6,963 bases of DNA, taken from Nitrospinota bacterium. Lineage in GTDB: Bacteria > Nitrospinota > Nitrospinia > UBA9942. This document shows positions 1-5,600 of the stretch, piece after piece. The DNA lies in NCBI GenBank assembly GCA_016200365.1, contig JACQEW010000035.1, positions 1 to 6,963 on the forward strand. Reading direction: 5' to 3'. Positions within the stretch are counted from its first letter, which is position 1, and the number at the start of each line of letters is the position of its first letter. The notes beneath the pieces are model-generated. The model was not told where the DNA came from and ran no database searches. It worked only from the letters and a program-made list of their open reading frames with translations. Position numbers and translations under genes: made by a program.

Positions 1-278
1 CCATCCGGTCTTACCTTGACCGTTATTGTCAGCTCGGGCTCTTTCCAGACCGATATATAAAGGGAATCGGGCTCTGCTATCGTATACTCCTTTAGAGATT
101 CATCGGCGAGGTCGGGTTTTTCCGGGGTTAATGGGAGAGGTTTTTTTTCTTCCGTTAATGCAGGGGATGCTTGAAGGGAGGGCGGGGTTGCAGCTTTATG
201 AGGCGGCGCAGAAGAACACGCAGCTGTAATAATGGAGATTATCAAAAGAATAGGGCTTATTCTTAAACAGATACTCAC
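1..278 (-). CDS. Polysaccharide export lipoprotein, Wza/OtnA-like (N-terminal part)
   Basis: Wza-type proteins form the outer-membrane channel through which capsule or exopolysaccharide leaves the cell. The minus strand reads open from a GTG at 278-276 to the left edge, giving 92 residues with no stop. GAGGAG at 293-288 lies 9 bases before the GTG. Residues 1-20 form a signal peptide (Arg6, hydrophobic 10-20) ending in the lipobox-like ITAAC, so Cys21 is the probable lipidated residue. A Pro/Ala/Lys/Glu-rich linker follows to about residue 63. Residues 65-92 (start EYTIAEPDSLYISVW, then KEPELTITVKVRPD) match the opening of the polysaccharide biosynthesis/export domain. The rest of the domain is outside the window. 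The gene diverges from the flippase. It is about 50% GC, higher than parts of the glycan genes to its right. The family call is firm; the exact polymer is unknown. Confidence 0.85.
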   Translation of the reverse strand, partial: MSICLRISPILLIISIITAACSSAPPHKAATPPSLQASPALTEEKKPLPLTPEKPDLADESLKEYTIAEPDSLYISVWKEPELTITVKVRPD

Positions 279-319
279 CTAAAAGTTCTCCTCATTCCCA
301 GCAGGTGGAAGCTATCTAT

Positions 320-347
320 TTGCTATCATTAAGGGGGTATTTATAAT
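320..347 (+). promoter_or_regulatory. Possible plus-strand promoter for the flippase transcript
   Basis: TTGCTA (320-325), a 4/6 match to -35, lies 16 bases before a perfect TATAAT (342-347). It overlaps the minus-strand -10 box, so the two divergent promoters would compete for polymerase. A transcript from here would carry a leader of about 250 bases containing the large inverted repeat before the flippase start at 603. The TATAAT could be chance in such AT-rich DNA. Confidence 0.25.
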
Positions 348-374
348 ATACTAATAAGGAATATTTAATGTCAA
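345..374 (-). promoter_or_regulatory. Sigma-70-type promoter of the export lipoprotein gene
   Basis: Read on the minus strand, a perfect -35 box TTGACA (374-369) is followed after 18 bases by TATATT (350-345), a 5/6 match to the -10 consensus. This puts the transcript start near 338, about 60 bases before the GTG start at 278. The match is read directly from the sequence; promoter activity is inferred. Confidence 0.6.
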
Positions 375-407
375 GTTAAAAATTTGTCCTTGTAAAGGAA
401 ATTATAA

Positions 408-577
408 ACGCAAAGACGCAAAGTTTTCTCACACAAAGTCACAAAGGGCACAAAGAAAAGAATTACAGATTAGAAGATTACAGATTAAAAGATTTAATCT
501 TCCAATTTTCTAATCTTCTAATCTTCTAATCTTTTAATCTCTTTTTATTTCCTTTGAGGCTTTGTGTCTTTGTGTGA
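408..577. repeat. Long imperfect inverted repeat with internal tandem repeats
   Basis: This fills most of the gene-free stretch 279-602. The unit ACGCAAAG occurs twice in tandem at 408-423. The outer arms are TCACACAAAGTCACAAAG (429-446) and its reverse complement at 560-577, with 17 of 18 positions matching. Inside the left arm a 15-base unit is repeated (463-477 and 478-492, one difference). Inside the right arm an 8-base unit TAATCTTC is repeated (495-502, 511-518, 519-526, then diverging copies to 540). The left AGATTAGAAGATTA (468-481) pairs with TAATCTTCTAATCT (511-524). The RNA could fold into one long hairpin. CACAAAG and GATTA repeats of this kind recur in intergenic DNA of some environmental bacteria, as I remember it. 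The function is unknown. Confidence 0.8.
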
Positions 578-602
578 TTATTTTTGTTCTAAGGAGGCTC
601 TG

Positions 603-2036
603 TTGTCTGTATCGAGGCTTGTTGCTAAAAATTTTCTTATACTCCTCATTACAAGAGGGATAGTGATTTGCATAAGTCTGATTGTCATATCAAAAACCAG
701 CCACTATCTCGGTGTTGAGAAGTTCGGCGAGTACAACCTTGTCTTTACCTATCTTGCTTTTTTTACCCTCTTTACCGACCTTGGAATGAGTACTATCGTA
801 ATACGGGAGATGTCTGCAAATCGGGAAAAGGCAGGTGTCATTCTATTCAACTATATTCTTATCAGAACAATCCTTATTGCAATATCAATTTCATCCCTCC
901 TTCTTTCTATACCCTTTATTAGTTATCCCGATTCCACCAAGAAACTGATTATGCTGGCGTCTCTTGGTCCTATTCTTGGCATATTGACACCCTACGAGAC
1001 TGCTTTTCATGTGAGTCTGAAATTCAAATATTCTATAATTACGATACTTATACGAATATTGTCTGCCTCTCTTATTTTGCTGCTGATATTTTTTGGCGCT
1101 GCAGTTAAAGAATTGGTTATTGTGAGCCTCATTGAAAACATAACGAATTCAATTCTGGCATTCTATTTTGGAAAGAGATTAATAAAAGCCGTATTCAATG
1201 TAGATTTTTCAATATGCCGTTTTATAATAAAAAATTCATGGCCCCTCGCCATTTCTACAATCACCCTTATGATATATCTGCGACTTGACCAGCTTCTGAT
1301 TGCCCATTTCAGCGGGAATATTGCAGTAGGCTACTATACTGCCAGTTTTAAATTGACAGAGCAGTTGAATTTGATACCTGTTTATACTGCAATGGTTCTA
1401 TTCCCGCTGCTGTCTCAGATTAGGGGGGATTCTTTAGATAGGTTTATCCGCATATCCAATTTATCATTCAAATACATGGCAATGCTGGGTATTCTTTTGG
1501 GGGTTATACTCTCCACTCTTTCTGCAACACTAATAATATTAATATATGGAAAGGAATTTCTACCCGCCCAGAGCCCATTTAAATGGCTTCTATGGGCACA
1601 GATGCTCCGGTTTCCTAATATCATTCTCGGGATGCTTATAAATATAATGAACAGGCAGAAGATTGGAATGCTTAACGGCATCTTCTGTGCCATTATAAGT
1701 ATCGGCATGAATATATATCTTATACCTTTGTTTGGTATGACTGGGGCAGCGATTACATCTTTCCTGTCTGAATTGACAATGTTTTTTCTTGCTGTCCGTG
1801 TTGTAAAACAGGATTTAACAGATTTTACTCTATCACCACTTTTTGGTTTTCTGGCAGCAGGAATATCAGGATGGCTGGTTATAAGCAGTATGGGGAATAG
1901 ACTATCGGTTATTTTTATTCTTTTCCCCCTTATATATTTTGGAATTGTTATGCTGTTAAAGGGTTTTGATAGAGAAGATTATCGTATTTTTAAGGAGTTT
2001 GTTATGCTTAAACGAAAGGCTGTTTATGTCTCCTGA
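603..2036 (+). CDS. Wzx-like polysaccharide flippase (MOP superfamily)
   Basis: It probably flips an undecaprenyl-linked oligosaccharide across the inner membrane for polymerisation or ligation. The 477-residue length is usual for Polysacc_synt proteins, with about 14 hydrophobic segments, near residues 9-29, 43-60, 80-104, 115-130, 145-188 (two), 210-230, 258-272, 290-312, 328-348, 358-402 (two) and 411-453 (two). Family-like sequence includes YLGVEKFGEYNL (35-46), DLGMSTIVIRE (59-69) and LRLDQLLIAHFSG (226-238). I chose the TTG at 603 because AAGGAGG (591-597) lies 5 bases upstream. The earlier in-frame GTG at 564 sits inside the inverted-repeat arm, has no ribosome site, and would add 13 non-family residues. 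The 3' end overlaps the next gene by 11 bases, which suggests coupled translation. The substrate cannot be told from the sequence. The symbol wzx would be by role only. Confidence 0.9.
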   Translation: MSVSRLVAKNFLILLITRGIVICISLIVISKTSHYLGVEKFGEYNLVFTYLAFFTLFTDLGMSTIVIREMSANREKAGVILFNYILIRTILIAISISSLLLSIPFISYPDSTKKLIMLASLGPILGILTPYETAFHVSLKFKYSIITILIRILSASLILLLIFFGAAVKELVIVSLIENITNSILAFYFGKRLIKAVFNVDFSICRFIIKNSWPLAISTITLMIYLRLDQLLIAHFSGNIAVGYYTASFKLTEQLNLIPVYTAMVLFPLLSQIRGDSLDRFIRISNLSFKYMAMLGILLGVILSTLSATLIILIYGKEFLPAQSPFKWLLWAQMLRFPNIILGMLINIMNRQKIGMLNGIFCAIISIGMNIYLIPLFGMTGAAITSFLSELTMFFLAVRVVKQDLTDFTLSPLFGFLAAGISGWLVISSMGNRLSVIFILFPLIYFGIVMLLKGFDREDYRIFKEFVMLKRKAVYVS

Positions 2037-2784
2037 TTTAAAATTTGAATCATCATTTCAAAAAGAAGGTAATCCCTGTAAGGAATACAGAGATTATTAT
2101 TCAGAATACAACGGTCCAATTGGAGGGGATTATCGCTTTAAGTGGATATGTGAGACATATTTTAAAAAGGCGGCATCTGATAATGAAAAGGTGCTGGATA
2201 TAGGCTGCGGTGAAGGGACTCTGGTTAGAATGCTTGCAGAGAGGGGGTATGAATCCTACGGTGTAGATGCATCCCTGAGCGGTATCGAGCATGCCAAAAA
2301 GAAGAATATACCGGAGCGGATTTTTCTCTCGGACATCGAGACGGAAGGCGTCCCTTTTCCGGACTACCTCTTCGATTGTGTGTGCTGTTTTGAAACCATC
2401 GAGCATCTTACAAATCCATACCGTGCAATGAGCGAGATAAAAAGGGTGCTGAAACCATCGGGTAAACTTCTCGTCTCCATACCAAACCCCATGATAGGAC
2501 ATCCATTAATATATCCGGGTCTATTTACGAAAAGATATTTTAAGGAATTTTTGATAGTAAACGGTATGAAGATAACAAATATTAGAGGATGGGGAGTGAT
2601 ACCTCAGTTGTATTTTATACCCGATAGACAGTTTATTCTATTTAAGATTATGAGGAGATTGCTCCATTCCCTCTATTCACGCTACACCCCTGTCTCCCTC
2701 TCATGGCTGTGGGTGTTTGAAGCCATAATGCAGACACAAGAAGATATGTATGGCAAGGTAGCCCGTGATACCAAACCTGTATGA
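2026..2784 (+). CDS. Class I SAM-dependent methyltransferase
   Basis: A cytoplasmic 252-residue methyltransferase, probably acting on a sugar or glycan intermediate given its neighbours. The Rossmann core shows motif I VLDIGCGEG (56-64), the acidic ribose-binding residue in GVDAS (Asp81), FETIEHL (122-128) and VLKPSGKLLVSIPNP (141-155), as in Methyltransf_11/23 proteins. The C-terminal 90 residues are aromatic and basic, as in many glycan-cluster methyltransferases. The ATG at 2026 is preferred: GAAAGG (2014-2019) is 6 bases upstream and the SAM domain follows normally. An earlier in-frame start at 1966 would only add 20 hydrophobic residues that overlap the flippase. The 11-base overlap with the flippase implies coupling. 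The acceptor atom and substrate cannot be deduced. Confidence 0.88.
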   Translation: MSPDLKFESSFQKEGNPCKEYRDYYSEYNGPIGGDYRFKWICETYFKKAASDNEKVLDIGCGEGTLVRMLAERGYESYGVDASLSGIEHAKKKNIPERIFLSDIETEGVPFPDYLFDCVCCFETIEHLTNPYRAMSEIKRVLKPSGKLLVSIPNPMIGHPLIYPGLFTKRYFKEFLIVNGMKITNIRGWGVIPQLYFIPDRQFILFKIMRRLLHSLYSRYTPVSLSWLWVFEAIMQTQEDMYGKVARDTKPV

Positions 2785-3106
2785 ACAAAACCCTCACCCT
2801 CCCCTCAGGGGAGAGAAAGAGATTGATTATCTAAATATCGATGTTGAAGGTCATGAATTAGATGTTCTTCGGCAAAATGACTGGGGTAAATATAGACCTA
2901 AAATAATAAGTGTAGAAATTATAAAAACCAATCTTAATAATAATACTCAGAGCTTGTTTAAACAAGGTGGGCGCAGATATTGGGAAGCAATAAATGATTT
3001 GCCGAATAGTCCAATTCACCAATTTTTAGTCAAACAGGGATATCAGGCTTTTGCCAAAGGTATTGCCTCGGTTTTTTATGTTGATACTCAACAGGAAGCC
3101 ATTTAA
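2765..3106 (+). pseudogene. FkbM-family methyltransferase, C-terminal fragment
   Basis: FkbM enzymes are SAM-dependent O-methyltransferases common in glycan and polyketide clusters. The open frame runs from a GTG at 2765, inside the end of the preceding gene, to the TAA at 3104-3106. Family similarity begins only at about 2819: IDYLNIDVEGHELDVL, followed by KYRPKIISVE, is the conserved FkbM block, and FLVKQGYQAFAKG resembles the C-terminal end. The N-terminal SAM-binding half, usually more than 100 residues, is missing. The first 20 or so codons instead translate the end of the previous gene and the CCCTCACCCT repeat. No ribosome site fits the GTG. It is most likely a deletion relic joined to the methyltransferase through the repeat. 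A short expressed protein cannot be excluded but would lack the cofactor site. Confidence 0.75.
2791..2813. repeat. CCCTCACCCT-type short palindromic repeat
   Basis: The stretch contains CTCCCC (2799-2804), TCA, then GGGGAG (2808-2813), a perfect 6-base-pair hairpin after CCCTCACCCT. Read in the frame of the downstream FkbM fragment it gives NPHPPLRGEKE, close to the NPHP.PL..GE peptides that I remember as products of a widespread intergenic repeat in proteobacterial and related genomes. It sits exactly between the methyltransferase stop and the start of FkbM similarity, so it marks a rearrangement junction. Confidence 0.55.
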
Positions 3107-3358
3107 AGACAGTCCATAAATAATCAAGTCCTTAAGAATTAGGGGTATCCTCTTGACTCTCGTTACCACAAGATGTAGTATGTGGGAGTCATGGAGCAAT
3201 ATCCTTAAGAACAGTTCTTGATTTTGAAAAACAATCTCGCGAGGTCTCTTGTTTCACCGTATTATTCAGCAATCGGCTAACATCGGACCAGTGAAAGCTA
3301 AAGAGATTTGGGCCACAGGAAAATGAAGCAGCAGCACAATATATTGAACGAGAGTTAA
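3107..3358. other. Non-coding or decayed stretch after the FkbM fragment
   Basis: There is no convincing intact gene here. A short open frame at 3120-3221 contains the peptide GILLTLVTTRCSMWESW. Its TLVTTRC part faintly recalls the lead-in to the radical-SAM cysteine motif, but the second and third cysteines are absent. In another frame a stretch at about 3301-3376 encodes an Ala/Gln/Glu-rich piece (NEAAAQYIEREL) before stopping. Both are best read as relics or chance. CCTTAAGAA occurs twice (from 3130 and 3203). I see no terminator with a T-run. Confidence 0.3.
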
Positions 3359-3589
3359 GCGGATACCCCTATAAATGAATTTCTGACTGCATTAAGACTT
3401 ACCCCTGACCTTGCAGAAGCCCATAATAACCTTGGGCTTGTCTATGCCATTTAGAAACGACTGGATGAGGCTATCCATGAGTTTCAAATTGCATTAAAGT
3501 TAAACCCAGATTATATAATAGCTCACAATAACATTGGTATTGCCGATAAAGAAAAAGGATTAGTGGAGGGGGTGATACTTATGACATAA
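3359..3589 (+). pseudogene. TPR-repeat protein fragment with in-frame stop
   Basis: The plus strand, frame beginning at 3359, encodes two tetratricopeptide repeats: NEFLTALRLTPDLAEAHNNL followed by GLVYAI, then an in-frame TAG at 3452-3454, then KRLDEAIHEFQIALKLNPDY followed by IIAHNNIG. The spacing of the TPR consensus residues (LG..Y, DEAI.EFQ.ALKLNPD, AHNN.G) is kept across the stop, so the stop arose by substitution, not by an indel. An upstream stop at 3356-3358 and a TAA at 3587-3589 bound the fragment, and there is no start codon with a ribosome site. TPR domains are protein-interaction modules and are often found beside glycan genes. This copy appears dead. It may be the remnant of a larger TPR glycosyltransferase or scaffold protein. 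Confidence 0.7.
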
Positions 3590-3867
3590 CATTAAAAAAG
3601 GTTTGAAAAATTGAGAATTGTCCATAGGTTTTCAAGAGGGGTTTCAAAATGAAAAAAGGGGGTAGAAAATGTCTAATCAAAAAAATCACAAGAAGAAAAA
3701 GATAAGCAGTAAGCGGCTGATGTCCATCTTATTGTTTATCAGTAAGGTATTATAAATGCTTTAAATTTGAAGGTAATGATTAAACATCATGGAGGGAATA
3801 GCTATAAATACAAGGTTAATGGGAAGAATGCCAATCTATCTGGAAGTGTGAATCCTGTAATTGTAGG
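3590..3867. other. AT-rich stretch with small unassigned reading frames
   Basis: No recognisable gene. An ATG at 3669 opens 28 Lys-rich codons ending at 3755, with AAGGGGG (3656-3662) 6 bases upstream, so it has a plausible ribosome site but no known family. An ATG at 3776 opens 45 codons to 3913 (start MIKHHGGNSYKYKVNG). Its last dozen residues are translated from the repeat that begins near 3868, which suggests a gene tail broken by that repeat. The two may be frameshifted pieces of one lost gene. Expression of either is unproven. Confidence 0.3.
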
Positions 3868-3928
3868 ACTGACTATTGGCAACTTACAACTCACAACTTA
3901 CAGCTGTTATTAGTCGTAAGTTATCAGT
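3868..3928. repeat. AACTTACA direct and inverted repeat
   Basis: AACTTACAAC (3881-3890) and CAACTTACAG (3894-3903) are near-direct repeats. GTCGTAAGTT (3913-3922) is the inverted counterpart of the first, matching 9 of 10 positions. ACTGA (3868-3872) and TCAGT (3924-3928) extend the dyad outward. The element lies about 56 bases before the small methyltransferase gene. The A-run that follows it would resemble a terminator only for minus-strand transcription. It looks like another dispersed intergenic repeat. Function unknown. Confidence 0.6.
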
Positions 3929-3984
3929 AAAAAAAATATGCGTCCAATTGCATTTTTTAGGTTAATGATATTGGAAAAGATTTT

Positions 3985-4530
3985 ATGAAGAGACTAAATT
4001 TAGGCTGTGGCAAGAATCATTCTATCCCTGATGCAGTAACTGTAGATATTAATCCGCAAATTGGTGCGGATGTTATACATGACCTTAATATATCCCCCTG
4101 GCCTTTTATAGATAATACATTTGAAGAGATTTACTGCTATGATGCCCTGGAACATTTAGACAACATAGTGCATGTTATGGAAGAGATACATCGTATCAGT
4201 AAACCAGGGGCAAAGGTTTTTATTACAACACCCCACTTTTCATCTCGCAATGCCTTTACCGACCCTACGCATATTCATTATTTTGGCATTCATTCCTTTG
4301 ATTATTTTTCGATTAATTGCAATAATAATTATTCAAAATGGAATTTTTATTCCTCAGCCGAATTCAAAATAATAAAGGTAGAAGTTCACTTTGAGCCTAA
4401 TCTTATTAATAAACTAATCTGGAGGATAGCTCATAGGTATCCTGACCTCTGGGAACGGCGTCTTGCCTGGATGTTTCCTGCATGGTTTATGAGCGTTGGA
4501 CTATTAGTAATTAAGGGTGACCATAGATGA
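3985..4530 (+). CDS. Small class I SAM-dependent methyltransferase
   Basis: A cytoplasmic methyltransferase of 181 residues, complete but compact. Motif I lies at the extreme N-terminus (LNLGCGKN, 4-11). VTVDINP (18-24) supplies the acidic ribose-binding Asp21, YDALEHL (52-58) is the post-II region, and ISKPGAKVFITTPHFSS (71-87) covers strands 4-5. The block FTDPTHIHYFG (91-101) is typical of this small subgroup found in glycan clusters. Because motif I starts at residue 4, the ATG at 3985 must be close to the true start. GGAAAAG (3973-3979) is a modest ribosome site 5 bases upstream. It overlaps the glycosyltransferase by ATGA and opens a three-gene coupled unit. It probably methylates a sugar or a small precursor; the substrate is not visible. 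Confidence 0.85.
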   Translation: MKRLNLGCGKNHSIPDAVTVDINPQIGADVIHDLNISPWPFIDNTFEEIYCYDALEHLDNIVHVMEEIHRISKPGAKVFITTPHFSSRNAFTDPTHIHYFGIHSFDYFSINCNNNYSKWNFYSSAEFKIIKVEVHFEPNLINKLIWRIAHRYPDLWERRLAWMFPAWFMSVGLLVIKGDHR

Positions 4531-5600
4531 AAGTAATTCATGTCTCACCAACTTACTTTGAAGATAGTTCCTTTATAGGCGGTGGTGAACGGTACACTCT
4601 GGAGTTGGCAAGGGCTATGTCCTGTGTAACGGAAACAGAATTGATTAGCTTTTCTGAAAGACCGGGGGTAGAAAAAATAGGGGATTTAACCATCCGTTTA
4701 TTTAAGCCCTGGTTTTATTTAAAAGGGCAAAAGATTACACCCTTTTACCCACCCTTTATCAAGGCACTAAAAAATTCGGATATAATACACTGTTATCAGT
4801 ATCATACATTAACCACGTCCCTAAGTATTTTATATGGAAAATTGTTAAGAAAAAAGGTATTCGTTACGGATTTAGGAGGGGGGGGATGGGATATACTATC
4901 TTATTATGGCATAACAGGGTCTTTTATAGATGGATTTATACATATATCAAAATATGCAGGTGATTTATATTCTAAATATAAAACAAGACATTATGTGATT
5001 TATGGAGGGGTTGATACTACAAAATTTTATCCGCTGGCCATTAAGAGAGAAAGAAAAGTCCTGTTTGTTGGTAGATTGCTACCTCATAAGGGAATAGATT
5101 ATCTGATAAATGCAATAGATAAGGATATAAAACTTACTATAATAGGAAGACCTTACTCCTCGGAATATTTTGAATATTTAAAAAAACTTACCTATGGAAA
5201 GGAGGTTGAATTTATTATAGATGCCGATGATGAGGCATTATTGAGGGAATACAATACAGCCTCTGTCTTTGTACTCCCTTCTGTATATAGAACGATATAT
5301 GGTAATTATACAAATGTCCCCGAGCTGCTTGGATTGGTTGTTCTTGAGGCAATGGCATGTAAAACCCCCGTTATAGTGACAAATGTGGCATCTCTGCCTG
5401 AACTCGTTATAGATGATAAAACCGGTTTTATTGTTAAACCCAATGAGCCTCTTGCCTTGAAAGAGAAGATATATTTACTCATGAATGATCCACAAAGACT
5501 TCGCGAGATGGGGGGGAATGCTTATCAATTGATAAAGGAGAAGTTTTTATGGAACAGAGTAGTTGATAATGTTACCCGGATTTATAAAGGATTTATATGA
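4527..5600 (+). CDS. GT4-family (GT-B fold) glycosyltransferase
   Basis: It transfers a sugar from a nucleotide-sugar donor, with retention, to a growing lipid-linked glycan at the inner face of the inner membrane. It has 357 residues, normal for the family. The N-terminal acceptor domain begins MKVIHVSPTY and carries the glycine loop GGGERYTLELARA (18-30). A second Gly cluster is at TDLGGGGWD (114-122). The donor domain opens with KVLFVGRLLPHKG (177-189; Arg183 and Lys188 are the usual phosphate contacts), then VFVLPS (247-252). The E-x7-E motif is Glu266 to Glu274 in PELLGLVVLEAMA, and PVIVTNVASLPELV follows. AAGGGTGA (4513-4520) is a good ribosome site 6 bases before the ATG. ATGA overlaps at both ends couple it to two methyltransferases. 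The codons for 117-120 lie in a run of eight G bases. Donor and acceptor are unknown. Confidence 0.92.
   Translation: MKVIHVSPTYFEDSSFIGGGERYTLELARAMSCVTETELISFSERPGVEKIGDLTIRLFKPWFYLKGQKITPFYPPFIKALKNSDIIHCYQYHTLTTSLSILYGKLLRKKVFVTDLGGGGWDILSYYGITGSFIDGFIHISKYAGDLYSKYKTRHYVIYGGVDTTKFYPLAIKRERKVLFVGRLLPHKGIDYLINAIDKDIKLTIIGRPYSSEYFEYLKKLTYGKEVEFIIDADDEALLREYNTASVFVLPSVYRTIYGNYTNVPELLGLVVLEAMACKTPVIVTNVASLPELVIDDKTGFIVKPNEPLALKEKIYLLMNDPQRLREMGGNAYQLIKEKFLWNRVVDNVTRIYKGFI

Noticed and set aside
26..229. Plus-strand 67-codon open frame
   Set aside because: It is antisense to the export lipoprotein gene, which has a ribosome site, lipobox and recognisable domain on the minus strand.
408..577. 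CRISPR array
   Set aside because: Tandem units of 8 and 15 bases with no unique spacers, and the structure is an inverted, not direct, array.
564..602. GTG at 564 as the flippase start
   Set aside because: It lies within the CACAAAG inverted-repeat arm, has no ribosome site, and the extra residues are not family-like. TTG at 603 has AAGGAGG 5 bases upstream.
1415..1708. Minus-strand 97-codon frame inside the flippase
   Set aside because: Shadow of a clear membrane-protein gene; no ribosome site or family similarity.
1966..2025. Upstream start for the first methyltransferase
   Set aside because: It would overlap the flippase by 71 bases and add a hydrophobic stretch. ATG 2026 has a ribosome site at good spacing and the usual 11-base coupling overlap.
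2101..2502. Minus-strand 133-codon frame inside the first methyltransferase
   Set aside because: Shadow of a gene with clear SAM motifs on the other strand.
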